From Pseudomonadales bacterium (GTDB taxonomy: Bacteria; Pseudomonadota; Gammaproteobacteria; Pseudomonadales; Azotimanducaceae): a DNA stretch of 61,449 nt. The first letter of the stretch is position 1. Every line of letters begins with the position of its first letter. Below are positions 54,677 to 61,449 of this stretch, one piece after another. The notes below the pieces were generated by a model. It worked only from the letters and a program-made list of their open reading frames with translations. It was not told the DNA's origin and ran no database searches. The stretch covers positions 1 through 61,449 of the forward strand of contig JADHNJ010000011.1 of assembly GCA_016779565.1 (NCBI GenBank). Reading direction: 5' to 3'. Both the position numbers and the translations under genes were made by a program.

Positions 54677-55636
54677 ATGATTGATCGTGTAGCCCGAAAC
54701 CACCCTCGATTAGATTTAATGCGGCCCAGCAGTACGTCACAAACGTTCAGCGGGCAACTATCGTTTCTTCGGCGCAAATACACCCAAGACATACAGGGCG
54801 CAGATTTGGTGGTGTCTGGGCTGCCGTTTGATCTGGCCACAACCTTCAGGCCGGGCGCGCGGTTTGGCCCTCAGGCCATACGGGCTGCTAGCGTTCAACT
54901 TGCTGAAATCGCAAGTCATGCCTTTCCTTTTAATGACAACCCCTTTGATTATCTAGCGGTCGCTGACTATGGCGACGTCGAATTTGTCTCAGGTTATCCT
55001 GATCAAGCCGTTGCCGTCATCGAGGCCCATGCGGATAAATTACTGGCTGAGGATGTCACGATGCTGACGTTTGGCGGCGACCATTTTGTGAGTTACCCCT
55101 TGCTTAAAGCTCATGCTAAAAAGTACGGACCTTTGTCACTCATTCATTTTGATGCTCATGTCGATACCTGGGAAGACGACGGCCAACGATTGGATCATGG
55201 CTCGATGTTTTTAAGAGCTTTACGGGAAGGTCTGATCGACCCCAATACCTCTGTTCAAATAGGTATCCGAAGTTTCAGCGAAGATGACTACGGATTTACC
55301 GTGATGTCCAGTCCTTGGGTTGCTGAAAATGGCGTGCGAGCGACTGTTCTAGAAATCCAGAAAGTGGTCGGTAGAAGAAAAGCTTACCTTACCTTTGATA
55401 TCGACTGCCTCGACCCTGCCTTTGCGCCGGGAACGGGCACACCCGTCGCAGGTGGACTGTCTACCCTGGATGCCTTGACGATACTCCGAGGCTTAGGGCA
55501 AATCGATATAGTTGGAATGGATGTTGTAGAGGTTGCCCCTGCTTACGATCACAGTGAAATCACTGCGATCGCGGCAGCAACTTTAGCGCACGATTTCATT
55601 TGTCTGAAAGCCTGGCAAAAGAAACGATTGAAGTAA
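54677..55636 (+). CDS. speB: Agmatinase (ureohydrolase family)
   Basis: Binuclear Mn2+ ureohydrolase (319 aa) cleaving agmatine to putrescine and urea. Metal-binding motifs GGDHFVSYP (His), IHFDAHVDTW (DAHxD) and FDIDCLDPAFAPGTGTPVAGG (DxD) are all intact. FRPGARFGPQAIR is the substrate-lid region typical of agmatinases. It lies 39 bases behind the oxidase on the same strand, so it supplies putrescine to the gamma-glutamylation route; guanidinobutyrase or a related substrate cannot be excluded without comparison. Confidence 0.88.
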   Translation: MIDRVARNHPRLDLMRPSSTSQTFSGQLSFLRRKYTQDIQGADLVVSGLPFDLATTFRPGARFGPQAIRAASVQLAEIASHAFPFNDNPFDYLAVADYGDVEFVSGYPDQAVAVIEAHADKLLAEDVTMLTFGGDHFVSYPLLKAHAKKYGPLSLIHFDAHVDTWEDDGQRLDHGSMFLRALREGLIDPNTSVQIGIRSFSEDDYGFTVMSSPWVAENGVRATVLEIQKVVGRRKAYLTFDIDCLDPAFAPGTGTPVAGGLSTLDALTILRGLGQIDIVGMDVVEVAPAYDHSEITAIAAATLAHDFICLKAWQKKRLK

Positions 55637-55863
55637 CCGCCGTAGTCGGAGCCTTGAGGGCTTGACTTGATAATTCTTGAAGGCTCGGTCCGCACCACCA
55701 CATAAGCGGCTTAGTAGACACTGAGTTTTGTCGGGATGGGTTGCCGGGCTGGCAACGGCAGGCTCGGGACTAAGGCGCACTAGCTATGACCCTTTTTTGG
55801 CATGGCGCTAGGCTCTAGATCAAGGGCTTGTGCCCATAAAGTCTGCTCTAGGGCGAAACTTAC

Positions 55864-56592
55864 TCATGATCTTCTGGATGAGTCAGTCGGCTCTGCGTTG
55901 ACGCCTGGCCCGCGAATCCCTCGGATAACCCCGTAAACGAACGGCGTATCGACGAGTGCGATGACAAGCTTTAACAGATAGCCGAGCACCATGAGCTGCA
56001 ACAAGGTCGCAATAGGTACCGTCCCTAAAAAAGCCAAACTATAAAAAATGACGGTATCAACTCCTTGGCTCAGCAATGTAGAACCATTGTTGCGCAACCA
56101 AAGGTGGCGACCACCAGTGGCTGCTTTAATGCGATGAAAGACCCAGACGTCAAGGGACTGACTGACGAGATAACTTACCAGGGAGGCGAGCGTTACTCTC
56201 CCGGCAAAACTCATGACAGAGTCAAAGGCGACTTGGTTATTGTAGAAACTGCTAGGTGCCCAATGAACGCCGAGTTGAGTGGTCAACAAGACTAGGGGGT
56301 AACACAGGGCAGTGCCGAGCACAGCGCGTTGCGCAGCCGCTCGGCCCTCTAACTCTGAAATGACATCGGTGATTAAGAAGGTGCTACTGTAGATCAAAAT
56401 ACTTACCGTGATGGCATATTCGCCAAGGCCCGGTATTGCAATCGTACCCAGTTTTTCGGCGATAAAGATTGAGGTGACCACGCTGCCAGCGAGCAAAGGT
56501 CCGAGGATTTGATTGCCGAACCATCGGGCACACATGCATGCCAAAGCGGTTGCAGAAATTGTGAGCAGTAGTGCGATAAATAAATAGGTCAT
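55864..56592 (-). CDS. VUT family (YhhQ-like) putative queuosine precursor transporter
   Basis: Inner-membrane protein (242 aa) of the COG1738/YhhQ family, with about six hydrophobic helices. Conserved strings include FLITDVISELEGRAAAQRAVLG (the TDVxxExxG signature), ASLVSYLVSQSLDVWVFHRIK and GVDTVIFYSLAFLG. E. coli YhhQ imports preQ0/preQ1 bases for queuosine. Here the gene is 34 bases downstream of a phosphoribosyltransferase gene in the same direction, suggesting co-transcription. This hints that the imported molecule may be a free base to be phosphoribosylated. No preQ1 riboswitch was noticed. Confidence 0.85.
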   Translation of the reverse strand: MTYLFIALLLTISATALACMCARWFGNQILGPLLAGSVVTSIFIAEKLGTIAIPGLGEYAITVSILIYSSTFLITDVISELEGRAAAQRAVLGTALCYPLVLLTTQLGVHWAPSSFYNNQVAFDSVMSFAGRVTLASLVSYLVSQSLDVWVFHRIKAATGGRHLWLRNNGSTLLSQGVDTVIFYSLAFLGTVPIATLLQLMVLGYLLKLVIALVDTPFVYGVIRGIRGPGVNAEPTDSSRRS

Positions 56593-56626
56593 GGGTGCAT
56601 GTTGAATTTACGCGATTTGAGGGTTT

Positions 56627-57241
56627 TTATGACGACTCATAGTAAAAACTGCTCGGAAGCGCTAGCGCATTTTGCTCAGTGATAGTCAGAAAAGCCGGTT
56701 TATGGGTTTTGAGTTCAGCAAGGGACAAATCCTGAAGTTCGTAGGGTAATGTTACCCAGCTGCTGATGGTTTTGCCGACATAATCTGGCGGTGCAACGCT
56801 TGCACTCGACGATTGCCGCTGAAATAAGCATGCGGTTTTGATTTCTTGGGGCAGATTTCGCTTTAAACGCATGGTTAGTTTTTCGAGGACAGCCGCAAGG
56901 GTTCGTCCCGAACCAAAAACATCATCGACCAGCAATAATCGGTCTTCACGATTGAGAGTATCGAGTAGATATTGGGTGCCATGGACTGATATGGGCTTAT
57001 TTGGCGTCTTAAGTGCTGCTTCATAATCTCGACGGCCGTTGTAAGACGTCCGCAGCGCAATATGGTTGGTTGTGATGTTTAGCGTCTGTAAGCATTCCTG
57101 CAAATAAATGCCGACGGTACTGCCGCCTCGCCAGAGTCCGACGATGAAGGTCGGCCGAAAGCCTGAGTTAAAAATCTTCACACCCAGCTCAAAGCTGTCT
57201 TCAATGACTTGCTGTTCTTCAACAAAGATTTTTGAGGTCAT
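56627..57241 (-). CDS. Phosphoribosyltransferase family protein (COG2236-like), copy A
   Basis: Type I PRTase fold (204 aa). The PRPP-binding motif is LLLVDDVFGSGRTLAAV (about residues 100-116), and FIVGLWRGGSTVGIYLQECL is the N-terminal PPi-loop region. It is homologous to the neighbour (GFRPxFIVxxWRGG, HIALRT, VDDVF). The C-terminal part ISSWVTLPYELQDLSLAELKTHKP matches the hood of hypoxanthine/guanine-type PRTases of this group. It sits upstream of the VUT transporter in the same direction and 35 bases from the divergent copy B. Substrate base unknown; purine or 7-deazapurine are guesses. Confidence 0.82.
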   Translation of the reverse strand: MTSKIFVEEQQVIEDSFELGVKIFNSGFRPTFIVGLWRGGSTVGIYLQECLQTLNITTNHIALRTSYNGRRDYEAALKTPNKPISVHGTQYLLDTLNREDRLLLVDDVFGSGRTLAAVLEKLTMRLKRNLPQEIKTACLFQRQSSSASVAPPDYVGKTISSWVTLPYELQDLSLAELKTHKPAFLTITEQNALALPSSFYYESS

Positions 57242-57276
57242 GATAAGCTCGCCATGGTTGCGTTAGGATACTGTGC

Positions 57277-57846
57277 ATGTCGGAGAAGTGCTATCTCGAT
57301 GCCCAAGCCTTACTAGAAGATAGTTGGCGCTTAGGCGCAATGGTCGAAACCAGTGGGTTTAGACCAGACTTTATTGTGGCGATTTGGCGGGGCGGTGTAC
57401 CTGTAGGAATTGCGCTGCAAGAATTTCTAGCGTGTTTTGGGCACAAGCCCGATCATATAGCGATTAGAACCACCAGCTATGAAGGCATCGACCAGCAACA
57501 TTCGGCGGTTCGAGTCTATGGCCTGAATTACCTCATCAAGCATGTTAGTTTTGAGCAGTCGCTTTTGATCGTTGATGATGTTTTTGACACTGGACGGAGC
57601 ATCGAGGCGGTGATTAAAGGTGTTCAGCGCCAGGCGCGACGAAATATGCCGGCCGATATTCGGGTTGCGGTGCCTTACTATAAACCAAACCGTAACCAGA
57701 CGAATCGTGTCCCTGATTATTATGTGCATGAAACCGATCTATGGCTGAAATTTCCTCATTCGTTGGAGGGGCTGACCCCAGAGGAGATCGCCCGCCACCG
57801 CCCAAATCTCGCGCGGATTCTGGCAGGGGCGAAGGGGGAGTTGTGA
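57277..57846 (+). CDS. Phosphoribosyltransferase family protein (COG2236-like), copy B
   Basis: A second type I PRTase (189 aa) transcribed away from copy A. PRPP motif LLIVDDVFDTGRSIEAV, PPi loop FIVAIWRGGVPVGIALQEFL, and C-terminal DYYVHETDLWLKFPHS, which closely matches COG2236/Hpt-like proteins. TTAGGAT precedes the ATG. The proteins diverge strongly outside motifs, so they probably differ in base specificity or one is regulatory. Only 35 bases separate the two divergent starts, too little for two full independent promoters unless they overlap. It is followed by the carbonic-anhydrase-like gene. Confidence 0.85.
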   Translation: MSEKCYLDAQALLEDSWRLGAMVETSGFRPDFIVAIWRGGVPVGIALQEFLACFGHKPDHIAIRTTSYEGIDQQHSAVRVYGLNYLIKHVSFEQSLLIVDDVFDTGRSIEAVIKGVQRQARRNMPADIRVAVPYYKPNRNQTNRVPDYYVHETDLWLKFPHSLEGLTPEEIARHRPNLARILAGAKGEL

Positions 57847-57958
57847 GCGCTAATGTCAGTCGAGGCAGCTTATGCTTAACCAGGATTGCATTGCATGGCT
57901 TGGGCAGGCTACTCGTCATATCGAATAATCATCATGAATAACCAAAAGTGAGTGCTTT

Positions 57959-58465
57959 ATGAATGCAATTGGCGACCACGTTGTACTGGATAATCCTGGC
58001 TTCATCCATGAAACAGCGCGACTCCATGGCAAAGTATATGTTGGTCCAGAGGTGTCAGTTTGGACCTATGCTGTCACCAGAAGCGAGCAATTTGAAATTC
58101 GTATTGGGGCTCGGAGTAATATCCAAGATTTTGTGATGATCCACGAAGGGGTAGAGACAGGCACTCGGATTGGTGAGGATTGTTCAATTACGCATCACGT
58201 GACGTTGCACGGATGTGAAATAGGCGATGGGTGCCTAATTGGCATCCACGCGGTGGTGATGGATGGTGCGAAAATTGGGCGAGGTTCCATCGTTGCAGGG
58301 CAGGCGATTGTTCGTGAAAATGCTGTCTTCCCCGAAAATTCGGTGATCGCTGGCGTGCCGGCGAAATTGGTTGCAACCCGAGATCAGTATGACGCAAACG
58401 TCGCCAACGCGCGGTACTATCAGAAGCTGTCTTCACAATACAGCAAGGGACTCGACAGAGTTTAG
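57959..58465 (+). CDS. Gamma-carbonic anhydrase-like / hexapeptide-repeat protein
   Basis: Left-handed beta-helix protein (168 aa) built of hexapeptide repeats from about residue 15 to 130 (VYVGPEVSVWTYAV, IRIGARSNIQDFVMIHEG, IGDGCLIGIHAVV, IGRGSIVAGQAIV). His residues corresponding to the zinc ligands of Cam-type carbonic anhydrases appear in MIHEG, THHVTLHG and GIHAVV. AGVPAKLVATRD is the common C-terminal motif of YrdA/PaaY-like proteins. It may be a thioesterase (PaaY), carbonic anhydrase or acyltransferase; the family is secure, the activity is not. Confidence 0.85.
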   Translation: MNAIGDHVVLDNPGFIHETARLHGKVYVGPEVSVWTYAVTRSEQFEIRIGARSNIQDFVMIHEGVETGTRIGEDCSITHHVTLHGCEIGDGCLIGIHAVVMDGAKIGRGSIVAGQAIVRENAVFPENSVIAGVPAKLVATRDQYDANVANARYYQKLSSQYSKGLDRV

Positions 58466-59213
58466 GCTTGGCAAGTTCACATTGGCTCATAACAGTTGTT
58501 TCTTCACAACGAATGAATGAGCAAGGTGCGAGGGCGTAATTTCCAAGGACCTTGAGCGCGCTTTTATCTGTTGCAACGGCGATAGGCAGGTGTTCATTGG
58601 GCGCCGGTCTCTGGCCGAAATTGCGTATTTTGGTTGGCATTTGCCGAGGTTCAGCAAGCGTCTCATGACGCCCGGTTGGGAAACCTATAACCTTTGGCGC
58701 CCTGACGCCTGGGGCGAGTCTATGTTTTCTAACAAATAGAACGCCGCGAACGAAGGTTAAGATAAGTTACGGGTTCTCGTCCCCAGTGACGGCCTAGCGT
58801 TAATGCGCTTTTAAGGGTCGAGATATTTGGTCAGTTGCCGACCGATTGCCGGCGCTGCTCAGATAAGTTCATCAAGGGCAGGTTGCTGGCGGTTCGAGTT
58901 ACAGCTTAGTGGTGCGTGGTATCCCAAATATCTGATCGAGTGAGGGGCAGATCAATATTTGCCGCTTGCAGAGTCCCGCCCAAAAAAACTCAAGCAAATA
59001 ATCGACGCCTTGGTATAACCACCAGCGCGACCGAATAGCTCTGCTCGCCCTCTAGGTTTGGATCTTAACTAATTCTTTTACGGATTCATGGCGAGGTGGT
59101 GCCGATTTGACTCTAGTTCTAGGCCGCATTTTTTGTCTTTTGAGCGCCTGGGTGGGACCATCAGCAGATTCGGTTGTGGGGTATACTGCTGGCAAATTTA
59201 GCGTGAAAAGCTT
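58466..59213. other. Long intergenic stretch before manC, no gene recognised
   Basis: About 750 bases without a protein-like ORF, the largest empty interval here. A TTGACT at 59107-59112 resembles a -35 box but has no -10 partner. TATACT at 59182-59187, 27 bases before the manC ATG, is a reasonable -10 without a good -35. No rRNA, tRNA, JUMPStart element or riboswitch was recognised. It may be the boundary of an exopolysaccharide locus. Confidence 0.4.
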
Positions 59214-60629
59214 ATGGAAATTCAACCGGTTATCCTATGCGGCGGTGCTGGCTCTCGGCTTTGGCCACTTTCTAGGCGATCTCATCCTAAGCAATTGCTA
59301 TCGCTTCAGAATGACCGCAGTCTGCTGCAAAATACCTTGGCGCGGCTTCATGGGTTGCCTGCTTTAAGGTCTCCTATTGTTGTGTGCAATGAAGCGTATC
59401 GGTTTTTGGTGAGGCAACAACTGCGTGACATCGGTGTCGAAGACGTTTGTTTAATCCTTGAGCCGGAGGGTAAAAATACCGCACCGGCCATTGCCCTGGC
59501 GGCTCAGGCAGTCTCAGAATCGGCTGAGCCGCCATCATTGTTGGTACTCCCTTCAGATCATGTCATCGAAGATCAATCGGAATTTCATAACGCTGTTTTA
59601 AAAGCAGTGGACTTAGCGGCTATAGGTAACCTTGTGACCTTCGGGATCACAGCCGCTTCGCCGGAGACGGGATATGGATACATAGAGCGAGGCGGGGAGG
59701 TAGGCGGCGGTTATCGAATTAATCGGTTTGTTGAAAAACCCATTTTGAAAGACGCTGAAGCCTACTTGGCCTCAGGGCAGTACTTTTGGAACAGCGGCAT
59801 GTTTGTGTTCGATGCCAAGACTTACCTATCGAAGTTGGCAGTCCATGCACCTGCGATCGAGGCATGTACCAAAAACGCCTGGCGAGGGCGAGAAGTTGAT
59901 GAGGTCTTTGTGAGGCCCGATGCAAGTGCATTTTCTCCTTGTCCTAATGTGTCAATCGATTATGCCGTGATGGAAGTAGAGCCCAAAGCAGCAGTGGTTC
60001 CCTTGGACGCCGGTTGGAGTGACATTGGATCATGGCAGGCGCTGTGGACTATTGCTGAGAAAGATCGGCAAGGTAATGCGGTCCGTGGAGATGTGCTTAT
60101 TCAAGAATCCCAAGATTGTTATGCTTTTGCAGATAATCGACTAGTTACCCTGATTGGCCTTGAGGGAGTCGTTGTCGTTGAGACCGCAGACTCGGTATTG
60201 GTTGCGCAAGCCAGTGCAAGCCAACGGGTGAAAGATATTGTTGACCAGCTTGAGACGTCAGGGCGTGAAGAACACATCCAACATCGTCGTGTCTATCGGC
60301 CGTGGGGCTGGTACGAGAGTGTTGACCGTGGCCCTAAGCACCACACCAAACGGATCTTTGTTGCCCCTGGCGAGCGGTTGTCGCTGCAGCGGCACGAGCA
60401 TCGAGCAGAACATTGGGTGGTGGTTGCGGGCACTGCGCGCGTAACCTGTGAGTCTAAGGTGTTTGAATTGATTGAAAACGAATCGACTTTCATTCCCAAG
60501 GGCGCAAAACATCGGCTCGAAAATGTGGGCACTGATGCGCTCGAGATCGTCGAGGTGCAGTCTGGGGATTACCTAGGAGAGGATGACATCACTCGATTCG
60601 AAGATGCCTATGGTCGCTCGGAGTCCTAG
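59214..60629 (+). CDS. manC: Mannose-1-phosphate guanylyltransferase / mannose-6-phosphate isomerase
   Basis: Bifunctional type II PMI/GMP enzyme (471 aa; AlgA/ManC are about 480) making GDP-mannose for polysaccharides. The pyrophosphorylase motif is PVILCGGAGSRLWPLSRRSHPKQ (first 20 residues show the signature), with FVEKP and the FWNSGMF motif in the nucleotidyltransferase half. The C-terminal cupin isomerase domain contains RPWGWYESVD, PGERLSLQRHEHRAEHW (zinc His ligands) and FIPKGAKHRLEN. Its neighbour galU supplies UDP-glucose, suggesting a surface polysaccharide locus continuing to the right. Product branching cannot be determined. Confidence 0.94.
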   Translation: MEIQPVILCGGAGSRLWPLSRRSHPKQLLSLQNDRSLLQNTLARLHGLPALRSPIVVCNEAYRFLVRQQLRDIGVEDVCLILEPEGKNTAPAIALAAQAVSESAEPPSLLVLPSDHVIEDQSEFHNAVLKAVDLAAIGNLVTFGITAASPETGYGYIERGGEVGGGYRINRFVEKPILKDAEAYLASGQYFWNSGMFVFDAKTYLSKLAVHAPAIEACTKNAWRGREVDEVFVRPDASAFSPCPNVSIDYAVMEVEPKAAVVPLDAGWSDIGSWQALWTIAEKDRQGNAVRGDVLIQESQDCYAFADNRLVTLIGLEGVVVVETADSVLVAQASASQRVKDIVDQLETSGREEHIQHRRVYRPWGWYESVDRGPKHHTKRIFVAPGERLSLQRHEHRAEHWVVVAGTARVTCESKVFELIENESTFIPKGAKHRLENVGTDALEIVEVQSGDYLGEDDITRFEDAYGRSES

Positions 60630-61025
60630 TAGGTTCGAAGCGCCGATTTTGATTAGGCCCTGTCTTCTTGTGGTTGGCGCGGGTCAAAGCATTGGGGCTG
60701 AAATTCGTTTCTGGGATGTACCTGTCAATTCCCTGCCTATTGTAATGTTGATGATGGCCTCAAAAAGTCGTCGCAACGCTCATTGAATGTTTCAGAGCTT
60801 TTGAGGCACTTCGCCTGCGCCGGTAGCTTAAAATGTTGCTGAACGCTTTGCAGCGTCAGGTGCAGGGAAATTATTCAGGGTTTTATGCGTGGTATTTGCT
60901 GTGCTGAAGTGTCTTGTTGATGCGCTTAAAGGCAGGCAGATCAAAAATCGCAGAAAGTCGTATAATCTCCAGTATAAAAGTTTTTGCAGCCAACAAACGA
61001 TGTCAACCAATCAATGGAGCCTGTT
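60630..61025. other. Intergenic region between manC and galU with a widely spaced inverted repeat
   Basis: About 400 bases without a recognised gene. An inverted repeat GCCTCAAAA (60757-60765) pairs with TTTTGAGGC (60799-60807) across about 33 bases, too long a loop and no T-run for an intrinsic terminator but perhaps part of a regulatory structure. A candidate galU promoter follows. Confidence 0.4.
60961..60966 (+). promoter_or_regulatory. Candidate -10 box for galU
   Basis: Perfect TATAAT 60 bases before the galU start codon. The -35 region is weak (CAGATC/AGATCA at 16-18 bases), so it might depend on an activator or an extended -10; no TG is found at the extended position. Confidence 0.4.
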
Positions 61026-61449
61026 TTGATTCGAAAATGTTTATTCCCGGCGGCAGGATATGGCACTCGGTTTTTGCCTGCGACCAAAGCCATGCCTAAA
61101 GAAATGTTGCCTATCGTGAACAAGCCTCTCATCCAATATGGGGTCGAAGAAGCGGTCAGTGCCGGGCTCAGCCAAATAGGGTTTGTCACGGGTCGCGGCA
61201 AGCGCGCTTTGGAGGATCACTTCGACACCAATTTTGAGCTTGAACACCAGATCGCTGGAACCAATAAAGAGGCGCTGCTAGCAGACGTTCGGTCTTTGAT
61301 CGCGCAATGCAGCTTTTCTTATACACGTCAGGTCGAGATGAAGGGCTTGGGCCATGCGATTCTGACCGGTGAGCCCTTGGTTGGAGCGGAACCCTTCGCG
61401 GTCGTGCTTGCAGACGACTTTTGCGTTAACGAGGGCGATTCAGTGCTTG
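61026..61449 (+). CDS. galU: UTP-glucose-1-phosphate uridylyltransferase, N-terminal part (3' truncated by window edge)
   Basis: First 141 codons of a nucleotidyltransferase making UDP-glucose from UTP and glucose-1-phosphate. [20 protein letters not shown] and [20 protein letters not shown] are the UTP-binding signature of GalU. VVLADDF follows. The start is TTG at 61026, supported by GGAG 6 bases upstream and by the family N terminus beginning immediately after; no ATG is available in frame. A TATAAT box lies 60 bases upstream. The rest of the gene lies beyond the window. Confidence 0.93.
   Translation, partial: MIRKCLFPAAGYGTRFLPATKAMPKEMLPIVNKPLIQYGVEEAVSAGLSQIGFVTGRGKRALEDHFDTNFELEHQIAGTNKEALLADVRSLIAQCSFSYTRQVEMKGLGHAILTGEPLVGAEPFAVVLADDFCVNEGDSVL

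Noticed and set aside
58188-58640. 150-codon minus-strand frame over the carbonic-anhydrase-like gene
   Set aside because: Mostly antisense to a well-supported gene with hexapeptide repeats; composition is low quality.
59107-59367. 86-codon plus-strand frame overlapping the start of manC
   Set aside because: Overlaps the secure start of manC in another frame; no family resemblance.
60757-60807. Inverted repeat between manC and galU as intrinsic terminator
   Set aside because: Loop of about 33 bases and no T-run after the second arm.

Overview
The window reads as a chromosomal segment of a free-living, probably marine, gammaproteobacterium. The left edge has pheS-pheT-ihfA-merR followed by tRNA-Pro, an order typical of Pseudomonas-like Gammaproteobacteria. 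The GH16 enzyme carries dockerin-like PLTDGLLILRYLFGF repeats, which I associate with marine gammaproteobacteria. Base composition looks moderate by eye (not computed). No transposase, integrase, phage gene or CRISPR array was seen.

Layout. (1) 0-3.8 kb: phenylalanyl-tRNA synthetase (pheS cut by the window edge), IHF alpha, a MerR regulator and tRNA-Pro(GGG). (2) 4.2-14.9 kb: scattered single genes: an SDR, a membrane-anchored DEDDh-exonuclease-like protein lacking its last metal ligand, an acyl-CoA dehydrogenase, an anchored alpha/beta hydrolase, a secreted GH16 glucanase with dockerin-like repeats, a CYP153-type alkane hydroxylase and a lipoprotein oligopeptidase B. (3) 15.2-17.6 kb: an overlapping operon of a DUF1538 membrane protein and two different PII-like proteins. 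(4) 18-34 kb: a catabolic island. A two-subunit molybdenum hydroxylase diverges from a tightly coupled six-gene operon (amidohydrolase, two unusual cytochrome P450s, SDR, ThuA-like protein, SDR). After it come another amidohydrolase, a PQQ/heme alcohol dehydrogenase, an AMP-forming ligase and a D-aminoacylase-like amidohydrolase. (5) 34-42.9 kb: SDR, canonical P450, secreted NTF2-like protein, enoyl-CoA hydratase, YkvA-like protein, ABC-F ATPase Uup, DoxX and a phytanoyl-CoA dioxygenase-like enzyme. (6) 43-47.8 kb: GPH-type transporter, a 150-bp tandem duplication, a beta-lactamase-fold serine hydrolase and a type B carboxylesterase. (7) 47.8-55.6 kb: polyamine/agmatine degradation genes (class III aminotransferase, gamma-glutamylpolyamine synthetase-like, gamma-glutamylputrescine oxidase-like, agmatinase), with an unknown membrane protein coupled to the synthetase. 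(8) 55.9-61.4 kb: a VUT/YhhQ transporter next to two divergent phosphoribosyltransferases, a gamma-carbonic-anhydrase-like protein, then nucleotide-sugar genes manC and galU (galU cut by the right edge).

How the genes fit together. The 18-37 kb region has oxygenases and dehydrogenases (Mo hydroxylase, P450s, PQQ alcohol dehydrogenase, SDRs), hydrolases (three amidohydrolases, ThuA) and CoA-activation and beta-oxidation functions (ligase, enoyl-CoA hydratase, distant acyl-CoA dehydrogenase). This looks like oxidative breakdown of one or more hydrophobic or amide-containing compounds whose identity the sequence does not reveal. The best candidates for undescribed biology are the twin short P450 operon (21.0-26.9 kb), the DUF1538/PII/PII operon (15.2-17.6 kb) and the phosphoribosyltransferase/VUT group (55.9-57.8 kb). 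All functions are inferred from motifs read by eye; no database search was run.
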